From assembly GCF_002343915.1 (NCBI RefSeq), contig NZ_NETK01000001.1:4846001-4910000 (forward strand): a stretch of 64,000 bases of DNA, in the 5' to 3' direction. Every line of letters starts with the position of its first letter. Within the stretch, counting starts at the first letter, position 1. The stretch comes from Nannocystis exedens. Lineage in GTDB: Bacteria; Myxococcota_A; Polyangia; Nannocystales; Nannocystaceae. Shown one piece after another: positions 49,917 through 58,774 of this stretch. The position numbers were made by a program, and so were the translations under genes. The notes under the pieces are model-generated. The model saw only the letters and a program-made list of their open reading frames with translations. It was not told the DNA's origin and searched no databases.

Positions 49917-52598
49917 CTACGACTCGCCGCGCGGGGGCGCACTCGCGTCGGTCCCGCCCTCGCGCAGGGCCTCGTGGATCCGCTGCGCCAGCGCTGCGCC
50001 CACGCCTTTCACCTCGGTCAGCCGCGCCGGAGCCGCGTTGCGGATCTCCGCCACCGTGCCGAAGTGCTGGATGAGCGCCTTCTTCAGCGCCGGGCCGACC
50101 CCGGGGATGTCGTCGAGCGCGCTGTGGAGGGCCCGCTTGCCGCGACGCTTGCGGTGGTGCGTGATCGCGAAGCGGTGGGCCTCGTCGCGGATCTGCGTCA
50201 TCAAGTACAGCTCGGAGCTGCCGGGCCGCAGGCGGATCGCATCCTTCGCGCCGGGCACGAACACCCGCTCGGGCTTGACCTCCCACTCCTCGGGGTCGTC
50301 GTCGGGCGTGCGCACGACGTAGTCCTGGTAGCTCTGGCCCGGTCGCTGCGGCGCGTCGGGGTCGGGCTCCACCGGCGTCGGCGCGTCCTCGGCTGTGAGC
50401 GAGCCCGCGGCGTCGAGCGCGGCCGCGGCGTCGGCGTAGGTCTTGAAGGTGCGCAGCCGCTGCAGCGCCGCCTTGCCGCGCCCGAGGCCCTGGCGCCGCT
50501 CCTTGGCCAGCGAGACGACGTCGACCCCGCCCTCGCCGACCGGCACTCCGAGGTCGTGCAGCGCCGCGATGACCCGCCCGAGCTGACCCTTGCCGCCGTC
50601 GATCACCATCAGGTCGGGCAGCGCCCAGGTGTTCTCCTCGATCTCGTCGGCCGCCTCGATCGTCGGCTCGGCCTCGGCCTCGGCGGACTCATCTACCTCT
50701 TCGGACATGTCCTCGCCGACATTCGCGCGCTTGAGCCGGCGGCCGAGCACCTCGTACATGCTGCGGAAGTCGTCGTTCTGGCGGTCGCCCTGGGCCAGGC
50801 CGCCGAGGCCCTTGATCTTGAAGCTGCGGTAGCGCTTCTTGGCCGGGGCGCCGTCGACGAACACGACCATCGACGCGACCGTGTCCTGACCCTGGATGTG
50901 GCTGATGTCGTAGCACTCGATCACGCGCGGCAGGCGAGTGAGGCCGAGGCGCTGCTGCAGGGTGCGCAGCGCCTGCTCGCTGTCCTCGGCGCGGTTGCGG
51001 CGCGAGGTGAAGTTGGAGGCGGCGTTGCGCTGGGCCAGGAGCAGCAGCTTCTTGCGGTCGCCGCGCTCGGGCACGAGGAGCGCGACCTTGCGGCCGCTGT
51101 GCTCGCGCAGCCAGGCCTTGAGCGGCGCCTCGTCGTCGTCGAGCAGCTCGGAGGGCAGGAGGATCTCGTCGGGGATCGTCGGCGCGTCGTCGTAGTAGGC
51201 GACGAGGAAGCTGCCGAGGACGTCGGGGTCGGGCAGCTCCATGCCGCGGGCCGAGAAGGTGCGCGTGCCGAGCAGCTTGCCCTGGCGCACGTGCATGACC
51301 ACGAACTCGACCTGGCCGCCCTCGCGGTACATGCCGATGACGTCCTGGTCGAGCGACGCCGAGCCGACCACCTGCTGGCGCTCGAGGCTGGTGCTGATCG
51401 CCGCGAGCTGGTCGCGCAGGCGCGCGGCGGTCTCGAACTCGAGCGCGCCGGCGGCGTCCTCCATCTGCGCGGTGAGGCCGGCCACCAGCTCCTTGTGCCG
51501 ACCCTCGAGGAACAGGCCGACGCCCTTGACCTGCAGCGCGTAGGCGTCGGCGTCGACCGGGTAGACGCACGGCGCCGGGCAGCGGCCGATCTGGTGCTGC
51601 AGGCACGGGCGCTTGCGGTGCGTCAGCGTGTAGTCGGTGCAGGTGCGCAGCTTGAAGTAGCGGTTGACCACCCGCAGGGTGTGGCGGGCGCTCTGGGCCG
51701 AGTGGTACGGGCCGAAGTAGCGGGCCCCGTCCTGGCGCATGCGCCGGACCAGCTCGAGCCGCGGCCACTTCGCCTTGGGATCGAGGCGAAGGACCAGGAA
51801 CTGCTTGTCGTCGCGCAGCTTGACGTTGAAGCGCGGCTTGTATTTTTTGATCAGGTTGTTCTCGAGCAGCAGCGCCTCCTTGTCGTTGGAGGTGACCACC
51901 GTCTCGATGTCGCCCAGCGTCTGCGCCAGGTAGGGCACGAACAGCCGCGGGTCGGTGCCGTTGAAGTACTGCCGCACGCGCGCGCGCAGCCGCTTCGCCT
52001 TGCCGACGTAGACGACGTCGCCCTTGCGGTCGCGCATGATGTAGACGCCCGGCAGGTCGGGCAGACGCTCGACGATCGCCGCCAAGTCCTCGGCCGTGCT
52101 CGCGCGCGGCTGCCACTCGGCGTCGGCCTGGAGCGCCGCCAGCGCCTCGGTCCGCGTCGAGCCGCCGAACCGCCCCGGCGCGTCGAGGTCGCCCGCGCCG
52201 CCGTCGGCGACCTCGAAGCTCTCGAGCACGTCCTCGGCCTCCGGCGTGTAGGCCTCGGACGAGGGCGGCTTCGGGGCGTCGTCCGGATATGTCTCCAAGG
52301 ACATGCCCTTCTGGGCATGTCCCGAAGCACCTGACGGCGACTTCGCGGACGCGCTCGCAGGCGCCCGCGCCGAAGCGCGAGCGGACGACCGCTTCGGGAC
52401 CTCGTCCCGAGCTGACGACGCCGGCCCGGTGGCGGCGGAGGGCGGCGGTGTCGGGGCATCGCCCGAGTCTGGCTCCTGAGCCATGGCCTCAGAGGCCTGT
52501 CCCGAAGGACCGGTCGCCGGAGGACCGGCGGAATGCGGCGGCGGGTCGGCGGGCGGTGCGGCGGGTTTGTGCGGGGGTCGTCCTTGACGCGCGGCCAT
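49917..52598 (-). CDS. uvrC: UvrABC excinuclease subunit C, extended
   Basis: An 893-residue UvrC, against about 600 usually. The GIY-YIG nuclease starts only at residue ~178 (LPGVYIMRDRKGDVVYVGKA). The Cys-containing helical part (RPCLQHQIGRCPAPC), UVR motif (LEFETAARLRDQLAAI), RNase H-like endonuclease (IECYDISHIQGQDTVASMVV, LPDLMVIDGGKGQL) and C-terminal HhH pair (LDDIPGVGPALKKAL) follow. Extra parts: a ~175-residue low-complexity N-terminus containing repeats, an acidic insert with repeat VGEDMSEEVDE, and ~70 residues within the RNase H domain. It makes both nicks in nucleotide excision repair. ATG 52598, 8 bp after the protease stop. Confidence 0.9.
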   Translation of the reverse strand: MAARQGRPPHKPAAPPADPPPHSAGPPATGPSGQASEAMAQEPDSGDAPTPPPSAATGPASSARDEVPKRSSARASARAPASASAKSPSGASGHAQKGMSLETYPDDAPKPPSSEAYTPEAEDVLESFEVADGGAGDLDAPGRFGGSTRTEALAALQADAEWQPRASTAEDLAAIVERLPDLPGVYIMRDRKGDVVYVGKAKRLRARVRQYFNGTDPRLFVPYLAQTLGDIETVVTSNDKEALLLENNLIKKYKPRFNVKLRDDKQFLVLRLDPKAKWPRLELVRRMRQDGARYFGPYHSAQSARHTLRVVNRYFKLRTCTDYTLTHRKRPCLQHQIGRCPAPCVYPVDADAYALQVKGVGLFLEGRHKELVAGLTAQMEDAAGALEFETAARLRDQLAAISTSLERQQVVGSASLDQDVIGMYREGGQVEFVVMHVRQGKLLGTRTFSARGMELPDPDVLGSFLVAYYDDAPTIPDEILLPSELLDDDEAPLKAWLREHSGRKVALLVPERGDRKKLLLLAQRNAASNFTSRRNRAEDSEQALRTLQQRLGLTRLPRVIECYDISHIQGQDTVASMVVFVDGAPAKKRYRSFKIKGLGGLAQGDRQNDDFRSMYEVLGRRLKRANVGEDMSEEVDESAEAEAEPTIEAADEIEENTWALPDLMVIDGGKGQLGRVIAALHDLGVPVGEGGVDVVSLAKERRQGLGRGKAALQRLRTFKTYADAAAALDAAGSLTAEDAPTPVEPDPDAPQRPGQSYQDYVVRTPDDDPEEWEVKPERVFVPGAKDAIRLRPGSSELYLMTQIRDEAHRFAITHHRKRRGKRALHSALDDIPGVGPALKKALIQHFGTVAEIRNAAPARLTEVKGVGAALAQRIHEALREGGTDASAPPRGES
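50697..50722. repeat. GACATGTC-family unit inside uvrC
   Basis: TTCGGACATGTCC then TCGCCGACATTCG. Encodes VGEDMSEE at the start of an acidic insert. Confidence 0.65.
52285..52330. repeat. GACATGTC-family hairpins in the uvrC N-terminal extension
   Basis: ATATGTCTCCAAGGACAT and ACATGCCC-TTCT-GGGCATGT (perfect 8-bp stem 52301-52320), then CCCGAAG. Encodes SGHAQKGMSLETYPD. Confidence 0.8.
52493..52513. repeat. CTGTCC unit in the uvrC N-terminal extension
   Basis: AGGCCTGTCC-CGAA-GGACCGG: near-hairpin with the CGAA loop, read as GPSGQAS on the minus strand. Confidence 0.6.
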
Positions 52599-52606
52599 GG
52601 GCCATC

Positions 52607-53695
52607 TCAGCCGAAGAGGTGCGAGAACAGGTCGTTGCGGATGGTGACCCAGAGGATGAGGCCGAGCAGGGCCAGCATGCCGATGCCGTGGACGGTCTCC
52701 TCGATGCGCGGGGTGACGCGGCGGCGGGTGACGGCCTCCCACAGCAGGAAGACGAAGCGGCCGCCGTCGAGGGCGGGCAGCGGGAGCAGGTTGAACAGGC
52801 CGAGCAAGGTGCTCATCTTGATGGCGATCTCGAGGAAGGCCTCGACGCCGCGCTCGGCCGACTTGGCGATCTCGCGGACGATGCCGACCGGGCCGCTCAT
52901 CTTGCCCTCGATGCGGCCGGTGACCCACTTGCCGAGCGCGTCGAGCTGGAAGGCGCTGAACTTGATCGGGAACAGGACGGCGGTCTTGGCGGCGACGCCG
53001 ACCGGGTGAGTCTCGCGCGTGACCTCGCCGGGCGACATCTGGATGCCGATCTTGCCCTCGGCGGTCAGCGGCAGGTCGAGCGCGACCTCCTGGCCCTCGC
53101 GGCGGACCACCATCGCCACCGTCTCGCCCTTGTGCGCGGCGGTGGTGGCGAGGATCTTGTCCTGCGTGCCGCGGCCGGTGACGTCTTCGCCGGCGATCTT
53201 GACCAGCTCGTCGCCGGGCAAAAGGCCCGCGGTCTGGGCCGCCGGCTCGACCACGTTGTCGACCCGCATCGACAGCGGGACCTCGTTGCCGACCATGGTC
53301 AGGGCGACGAAGCCGAGCACCATCGCGGTGAGGTAGTTGGCCAGCGGACCGCCGAGGATGGCCAGCATGCGGGCCCAGATCGGGCGATTGCGGTAGAGCG
53401 TGGGGTCGTTCGGGTCGTGCTCGGGGACCTCGCCGGGGCGCCCACCCTCGGCCACCGCGAGCGAGGGGGCGTCGTCGGCCTCCATGCCGACGATGTGCAC
53501 GTAGGCGCCGAAGGGGATCGCGCTGATGACGAACTCGGTGCCGCGCCACACGCCGAGCCGCGCGACCACCGGACCGATGCCGAACACGCTGAAGCGGTCG
53601 ACCTTCATGCCGGTGGCGACCGCGCAGATGTAGTGCCCGAACTCGTGAACGATGATTAAAAGCGAGAGCGCGACGATGGCGAGGAGGGTGGCCAC
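52607..53695 (-). CDS. rseP: RIP/site-2 zinc metalloprotease
   Basis: A 362-residue intramembrane metalloprotease. HEFGH at residues 17-21 in TM1 gives two zinc ligands. A PDZ domain follows at ~150-220 (AAQTAGLLPGDELVKIAGED), and LLPLPALDGGRFVFLLWEAV carries the third ligand Asp. RseP cuts anti-sigma factors or signal peptide remnants in the membrane. An acidic loop (EVPEHDPNDPTLYRNRP) follows the second TM. TATAGT on the minus strand (53702-53707) ends 6 nt before GTG 53695, so the mRNA is probably leaderless. uvrC follows 8 bp downstream. Confidence 0.92.
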   Translation of the reverse strand: MATLLAIVALSLLIIVHEFGHYICAVATGMKVDRFSVFGIGPVVARLGVWRGTEFVISAIPFGAYVHIVGMEADDAPSLAVAEGGRPGEVPEHDPNDPTLYRNRPIWARMLAILGGPLANYLTAMVLGFVALTMVGNEVPLSMRVDNVVEPAAQTAGLLPGDELVKIAGEDVTGRGTQDKILATTAAHKGETVAMVVRREGQEVALDLPLTAEGKIGIQMSPGEVTRETHPVGVAAKTAVLFPIKFSAFQLDALGKWVTGRIEGKMSGPVGIVREIAKSAERGVEAFLEIAIKMSTLLGLFNLLPLPALDGGRFVFLLWEAVTRRRVTPRIEETVHGIGMLALLGLILWVTIRNDLFSHLFG

Positions 53696-53701
53696 CGCGG
53701 G

Positions 53702-53707
53702 ACTATA
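53702..53707 (-). promoter_or_regulatory. -10 box (TATAGT) of a leaderless gene
   Basis: Six bases separate it from the GTG start of the site-2 protease gene. No SD. Confidence 0.5.
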
Positions 53708-53720
53708 GCAGCGGGCGAGC

Positions 53721-54308
53721 TCAGGTCCCGAGCGGGCGGTCGAGCTGACTCAAACCGACCCAACCCAGGCGCTGGCGCACGAACAGCGCGGCGCGTTCGG
53801 CGACGCCGCGGTCGGGCGCCGGGCTCCACGCCGCCCGCTGGCCGCGAGCGGCGAGCTCGTGTTCGACGGCCTGCTGGGCCGAAACGAGCCCGCCGGCGAG
53901 GTTGCCGAGCACCTGCGCGCCGAGCTTGGCCTCGACCGCGAGGATCTCCCCCGGCACGATCGCGGCTCGCTTGCCGCTCTCGAGCTGATTCAAACCCCAG
54001 GTCATGAGCTGGGGGTCGACGACGCGATCGACCAGCAACCAGCGGTCGCCGCGGGCCGCCCGCGCCGCCTCGATCACCGCCATGCCTTGACGCACGTCCT
54101 GCAGGGTCCGCAGCTCGGGGATCCGCGCGTGCAGGACGCTCAGCAGACTGAGCGTGTTGTCGACCGAGGTCTGGTCGACGGCCAGCAGCTCGAACGGCCG
54201 CGCCTTGGCCCCCCGACTCCGCACCACGTCGACGCACCGCCGCACCATCTGGGTCACGGCCGGTTCACGGTTCCGCAGCAAGAGGATGACGCTGAGCGAC
54301 AATTGCAT
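53721..54308 (-). CDS. Glycosyltransferase 2-like protein of unknown function
   Basis: A 195-residue protein whose first half looks like the nucleotide-binding half of GT-A transferases (SLSVILLLRNREPAVTQMV, FELLAVDQTSVDNTLSLLSV). However, no DxD metal motif follows. The second half has WLLVDRVVDPQLMTWGLNQL and a predicted helical C-terminus. It may be a degenerate, non-catalytic relative. ATG 54308 gives the strand at the N-terminus. It lies 25 bp upstream of the site-2 protease gene. Confidence 0.5.
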   Translation of the reverse strand: MQLSLSVILLLRNREPAVTQMVRRCVDVVRSRGAKARPFELLAVDQTSVDNTLSLLSVLHARIPELRTLQDVRQGMAVIEAARAARGDRWLLVDRVVDPQLMTWGLNQLESGKRAAIVPGEILAVEAKLGAQVLGNLAGGLVSAQQAVEHELAARGQRAAWSPAPDRGVAERAALFVRQRLGWVGLSQLDRPLGT

Positions 54309-54742
54309 GGCGGCGTGCGTGGGGGAGTACTCCCTCACTATGCCCGGTAATAGTTCCGAACGCCGCTCATCGTCAACAAATCACCGATTGGCGGCCAGGA
54401 GGACGCGGAAGAATCGGGGATCGCGGCGTCCCCACTCGGGGGCGCAGCACGATCCTCAGTGAGCACCCGAGTCGCGACGATCTCGGAGGCGTCGACGGGT
54501 GAGCGAACATCGTGCGCAAAGTCAAGCGCTCCAGGTCGCTTCGCCGCAGGCCCGCGCCCCAGCACGCGCAGGGGTCGCCACGGCGACACGGCGGGCTCGA
54601 CTTTTTTCGCGGCGCCTGCAAACAGGCAGCCGCACCGAGCGACCTCCCCGCGGGGGGCAGTTTCGCGTATATCATCCGCGCGCCGCTCGTGATTGCCCCT
54701 CACGGGCCTCGCGCGACCACAGAAAAGAACCAGAGCAATCTC
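54309..54742. other. Divergent intergenic region
   Basis: 434 bp before ssb. It includes TATATCAT at 54668-54675, a likely -10 for ssb with a ~65-nt leader. No repeat unit of the GACATGTC family and no supported gene were seen. Confidence 0.45.
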
Positions 54743-55348
<606 letters not shown>

Positions 55349-55369
55349 GCCGCGGCTGACGGCGGGCGC

Positions 55370-55473
55370 CTGGCACGAAGAGCATGTCTCGCGTGCCAGG
55401 ACGCAAGGGACATGTCTACGAAGACCGCTGCGTCGCAAGCGTCGGGCCGGAAAGGTGTCCCGAAGGACACCTC
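55370..55473. repeat. GACATGTC-family array after ssb
   Basis: CTGGCACG and CGTGCCAG enclose GAGCATGTCTC (55370-55399). GGGACATGTCT follows, then AGGTGTCC-CGAA-GGACACCT (perfect 8-bp stem, 55453-55472). Confidence 0.75.
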
Positions 55474-55580
55474 GCTGCGCGGTCCCGCGCGGGAGCGGGC
55501 ACGTGGGGCAAGTCCTCGTTCGGGACGGCGAATCAGGGCGCGTGCCCGCGCTCGCGGCGACGTGCAGCGGATGGCTCTGA

Positions 55581-55647
55581 GGACATGTCCCGAGAGTCAT
55601 CGCGCCAGGCGGGCTCTGCCGAGCGGTCCGTCCCCCGAGGACAGACG
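55581..55647. repeat. GACATGTC-family units before ttcA end
   Basis: GGACATGTCCCGAGAG at 55581-55596 and GGTCCGTCCCCCGAGGACAG near 55624, filling the convergent gap up to the ttcA stop. Confidence 0.65.
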
Positions 55648-55651
55648 CAGC

Positions 55652-56548
55652 TCAGGGCAGCACGGTGAGGCGGCGCGGGCCCGGCTTCGCGGGCTGGGGC
55701 AGGTCGGGCACGGCGACCTCGTCGGCCTCGCCGCGCGCGAGCAGGCGGGGGTCGAGCAGGTGCGACGGCGCGACGTTCTTGAGCGCGCTGAGCATCACCG
55801 AGCGGACATCGGGGTTGTCCTGCTCGAGCTGGGCGATGAGGGCGGACATCTTGTCGCGGCGGAGGTTGTCCTGCGAGCCGCACAGGTTGCACGGGAGGAT
55901 CGGGTAGCCGGCCTCGCTCGCGTGCGCGGCGATGTCGGCCTCGGCGCACTCGATGAGCGGACGGATCACGCGGAACCGGCCGTCGTCGGTGGTGTAGCCG
56001 GCCGGCATCGCCTGCAGGCGGCCGGCGTAGAACAGGTTGAGCAGCAGCGTCTCGAGGCTGTCGTCGCGGTGGTGCCCGAGGGCGATCTTGTTGCAGCCGA
56101 GCCGCTCCGCCGCGGTGTAGAGGATCCCCCGCCGCAGCCGCGAGCACATCGAGCAGTACGCCTTGCCCGCGGGCGTGTGGGCCACCACCGGCGTGTACGT
56201 GTCCTCGCGCAAAATTTCGAACGGCGCCCCGAAGCGCTCGAGCCAGCGGCGCAGCGGCGCCCCGTCGTAGCCCGGCTGGACCTGGTCGAGGTGGACCGCC
56301 ACCAGCTCGAAGCGGAACGGCGCGCGCGCCTTCGCCTCCCACAGCAGATCGAGCAGCGTGTAGCTGTCCTTGCCGCCGGAGATCGCGACCATCACGCGGT
56401 CACCGGCGCCGATCAGGTCGTAGGCGGCGATCGTCTTGACCATCGCGCGCGCGAGCAGGCGACGGCGTGAGGACCGGCCGCTCGGCGGCGGTTCGAGGGA
56501 TTCGGGCGCCTGCGGAGCCGCGGCGATGTCGTCGGGCGAGTCGGTCAC
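55652..56548 (-). CDS. ttcA: tRNA 2-thiocytidine synthetase (TtcA family)
   Basis: A 298-residue PP-loop ATPase. VMVAISGGKDSYTLLDLLWE is the ATP pyrophosphatase loop, YCSMCSRLRRG and PCNLCGSQ supply the CxxC pairs that hold an Fe-S cluster, and ALGHHRDDSLETLLLNLFY is the family block. It thiolates cytidine 32 in tRNA. GTG 56548 overlaps the YjbQ stop by 4 bp (GTGA), which selects this start over the Pro-rich upstream extension. Last gene of a three-gene operon. Confidence 0.9.
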   Translation of the reverse strand: MTDSPDDIAAAPQAPESLEPPPSGRSSRRRLLARAMVKTIAAYDLIGAGDRVMVAISGGKDSYTLLDLLWEAKARAPFRFELVAVHLDQVQPGYDGAPLRRWLERFGAPFEILREDTYTPVVAHTPAGKAYCSMCSRLRRGILYTAAERLGCNKIALGHHRDDSLETLLLNLFYAGRLQAMPAGYTTDDGRFRVIRPLIECAEADIAAHASEAGYPILPCNLCGSQDNLRRDKMSALIAQLEQDNPDVRSVMLSALKNVAPSHLLDPRLLARGEADEVAVPDLPQPAKPGPRRLTVLP

Positions 56549-56970
56549 GAGCCGATGAGGGTGAGGGTGAGGCGGCGGCGGTGGCCGGCGTGGCGGTGCT
56601 CCCACAGGTAGATGCCCTGCCAGGTGCCGAGCGCGCAGCGACCGGCCTGCACGGGGATCGACAGCGACGTCTGGGTCAGCGCGCTGCGGACGTGGGCGGG
56701 CATGTCGTCGGGGCCCTCGGCGTCGTGGCGGAACAGCGGGTCGCCGTCGGGCGCGAGGCGGTGGAACAGGCGCTCGAGGTCGCGGTGGACCTCGGGGTCG
56801 GCGTTCTCGGTGATCAGCAGCGAGGCGCTGGTGTGGTGGACGAACACGGTGACGAGGCCGTGGCGCAGCTTGCTGTCGCGGACGAACGCCTGCACCTCGG
56901 CGGTGACGTCGACGAGGCCGCGGCCGCGCGTGGCGACCTCGAGCTCGCGGGACTCGAGTGACAGCGTCAT
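56545..56970 (-). CDS. yjbQ: YjbQ family (UPF0047) secondary thiamine-phosphate synthase-like
   Basis: A 141-residue protein: VFVHHTSASLLITENADPEV carries the conserved HHTSA, followed by FRHDAEGPDDMPAHVRSAL, and GRCALGTWQGIYLWEHRHAG closes the active-site face. The family shows weak thiamine-phosphate synthase activity in vitro; the real role is unclear. ATG 56970 overlaps the previous stop (ATGA) and its stop overlaps the ttcA start, so the three genes are translationally coupled. Confidence 0.92.
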   Translation of the reverse strand: MTLSLESRELEVATRGRGLVDVTAEVQAFVRDSKLRHGLVTVFVHHTSASLLITENADPEVHRDLERLFHRLAPDGDPLFRHDAEGPDDMPAHVRSALTQTSLSIPVQAGRCALGTWQGIYLWEHRHAGHRRRLTLTLIGS

Positions 56971-57227
56971 TTCTGGTGCTTCGCCTTCCACTCGCTGTAC
57001 GGCATGCCGTAGACGATCTCGCGCGCCTCGTCCTGCGTCAACGGGATGCTCCGCTCGGCGGCGGCCTCCTGGTACCAGCGCGACAGGCAGTTGCGGCAGA
57101 AGCCGGCCAGGTTCATCAGGTCGATGTTCTGCACGTCGGTCCGCTCGCGCAAGTGCGCCATCAAGCTGCGGAACGCGGCCGCCTCGAGTTGCTCGGTCTG
57201 CTCCGGGGTCAGGCGCTCGCTCGTCAT
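56967..57227 (-). CDS. DUF1244 small protein
   Basis: An 86-residue helical protein with the DUF1244 core LMNLAGFCRNCLSRWYQEAA and DEAREIVYGMPYSEWKAKHQ. The Cys pair CRNC and Trp residues suggest a small metal- or RNA-associated fold, but function is unknown. It heads the operon with yjbQ and ttcA. A repeat array lies immediately before ATG 57227, where the promoter would be. Confidence 0.88.
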   Translation of the reverse strand: MTSERLTPEQTEQLEAAAFRSLMAHLRERTDVQNIDLMNLAGFCRNCLSRWYQEAAAERSIPLTQDEAREIVYGMPYSEWKAKHQK

Positions 57228-57296
57228 GACATGTCCTCTCGTACAGGGTATATTGTGCATGTCCTGGGGGCCATGTCCTTGGAGACATGGCGCACC
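57226..57296. repeat. GACATGTC-family array upstream of the DUF1244 operon
   Basis: TGACATGTCC, ATTGTGCATGTCC and GCCATGTC-CTTGGA-GACATGGC (perfect 8-bp stem, 57270-57291). It spans the presumed promoter and 5' leader. Confidence 0.75.
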
Positions 57297-57316
57297 GGCC
57301 AGGACCGCGCGAAGGC

Positions 57317-57904
57317 TCAGAAGAAGATGCCGTTGACGAGGGTCAGCGGCTCGTGGCGCAGGGTCCGCCAGGTGAAGTCGAGCAATACGCGGTCGAAGTT
57401 GTCGCGCGGGTAGGCGGCGAACACGGCGGCGACCGGGGCCTTCGGCAGGCCGAAGCGGAGCAACCCGCGGGTGTGCTCGATCTGGACCGCGCGGCGGAAC
57501 GCGTCGGCCTGCGGCGACAGGTTCGGCACCGGCAGCAAACGATGGTTGTAGATCAGGCACTCGTCGACCACGTCCTGCGCGGCGCTGAGCTCGTAGCCGG
57601 CCATCTCGCGGGCGAACAGGCTGCGGCTGCGCTCGAGGTAGGTGCGCCCGGTGTCGCCGCGGCTGACGATCCCGAGGTCGTGGCACATGGCGATCGCGTA
57701 CGCGAGGTCGCGCGCGAGCGGGGTGCCCTCGCGCGCGAGCAGCATCTCGGTGAACAGGAACAGCCGCCGGCAGTGGTTGCGGAAGCCGTCGCCGTCGTAG
57801 GGGCTGGTGGCCTCGAAGACCTCGTCCGCATGGGCGGCGAGCGGGCTCGTCGGCAACGAGGGGGCGGCCGGGGCGGTGAGGGTCTCGGTGGCGGACTCGA
57901 GCAC
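57317..57904 (-). CDS. HD-domain phosphohydrolase
   Basis: A 195-residue HD-fold protein: GDGFRNHCRRLFLFTEMLLA (first His), DLAYAIAMCHDLGI (HD pair) and NHRLLPVP (late His). It resembles small metal-dependent phosphohydrolases acting on nucleotides. GTG 57904 is used; TAGATT on the minus strand (57912-57917) ends 7 nt before it, suggesting a leaderless mRNA. Upstream sequence is divergent low-complexity. Substrate unknown. Confidence 0.75.
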   Translation of the reverse strand: MLESATETLTAPAAPSLPTSPLAAHADEVFEATSPYDGDGFRNHCRRLFLFTEMLLAREGTPLARDLAYAIAMCHDLGIVSRGDTGRTYLERSRSLFAREMAGYELSAAQDVVDECLIYNHRLLPVPNLSPQADAFRRAVQIEHTRGLLRFGLPKAPVAAVFAAYPRDNFDRVLLDFTWRTLRHEPLTLVNGIFF

Positions 57905-57911
57905 TGGCCAA

Positions 57912-57917
57912 AATCTA
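57912..57917 (-). promoter_or_regulatory. -10 box (TAGATT) of a leaderless gene
   Basis: Seven bases separate it from GTG 57904. No SD. Confidence 0.4.
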
Positions 57918-58023
57918 CCGCAGACCCGCGCGAGGCACGACAAAACCGGCGTGAGGCTCCCCCGCGCAAGGCCCGTGGCAGCGGCGCGGACGCCTGCGGC
58001 AGAACGCGCGCCGAGCGGCCGTT

Positions 58024-58707
58024 TCAGGCCATCGGACGCACACCGAGGTCGTCGAGCAGCAGCTCGACCACGAGGCGCTGCAGCTCGATCCGCCGCGCCT
58101 CCGGCAGGCCCATCCACGTCTCGACGCAGATCCCCACGCAGCCGGTCGCGTCGACGATGACCTCGGTGGACGAGGTCGCGACCGGGTAGTACTGCGGGGC
58201 CCAGCGCTCGTCGTCGCCGGCGATCCGCTCGTTGAGGCGGTCGATCGTGCGGCCGATGATCGCCGGCATCGGCTCGACGCCGTACACCAGCGTCTGACCG
58301 AACGACGGCCGCACGTCGGGGTGGTAGCGCTTGTGGCTCTCGTGGAGCGTGGCCATCAGCGCCGGGCGCTCGGCCAGCACGAGGTCCATGAACCGGCGCG
58401 CGAGCCGGCGCTCGCGCTCGGGCGCGTCGGCGTCGCCGGGGAAGCAGCGGTTGAGGTCGAGGCCGCCGGGGGCGCAGCGCTGGCGGGCGCGATAGGCCGG
58501 AGGGTTCATGATCGGGACGACGATCAGGCGCCCGCGGGTCGGACGGATCTGCTCCTCGAGCAGCTCCTGCAGCGCGTGGACGCCGGCGACCTCGTCGCCG
58601 TGGATGCCGGCCTGGATCAGCGCGACCGGACCCGGCTCGGCGGCGTCGAAGACGTGGATCGGCAGCGTGGGCGAGAACCAGTGGACCCCGGGCGACAGGC
58701 GCGACAC
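58024..58707 (-). CDS. Succinylglutamate desuccinylase/aspartoacylase-like zinc hydrolase
   Basis: A 227-residue M14-like metallohydrolase: LIQAGIHGDEVAGVHALQEL has zinc ligands HGDE, LIVVPIMNPPAYRARQR and GGLDLNRCFPG the substrate Arg/Asn block, LMATLHESHKR the third His ligand, and GICVETWMGL the catalytic Glu. Family members hydrolyse N-acyl amino acids. The GTG start at 58707 is a best guess; TTG 58743 is possible. It lies downstream of the broken fatty acid hydroxylase, separated by a repeat unit. An N-acyl amino acid substrate is possible (inference). Confidence 0.78.
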   Translation of the reverse strand: MSRLSPGVHWFSPTLPIHVFDAAEPGPVALIQAGIHGDEVAGVHALQELLEEQIRPTRGRLIVVPIMNPPAYRARQRCAPGGLDLNRCFPGDADAPERERRLARRFMDLVLAERPALMATLHESHKRYHPDVRPSFGQTLVYGVEPMPAIIGRTIDRLNERIAGDDERWAPQYYPVATSSTEVIVDATGCVGICVETWMGLPEARRIELQRLVVELLLDDLGVRPMA

Positions 58708-58753
58708 GCCGAGAGGGTGCCTCGAGCGCGCGCCCGAGGGCAAGAGGCCGCGG

Positions 58754-58774
58754 CTGTCCCGAAGGACATGTCGC
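58754..58774. repeat. CTGTCC/GACATGTC hairpin in an operon gap
   Basis: CTGTCC-CGAA-GGACATG plus TCGC, exactly between the hydroxylase stop and the desuccinylase gene. Confidence 0.7.
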
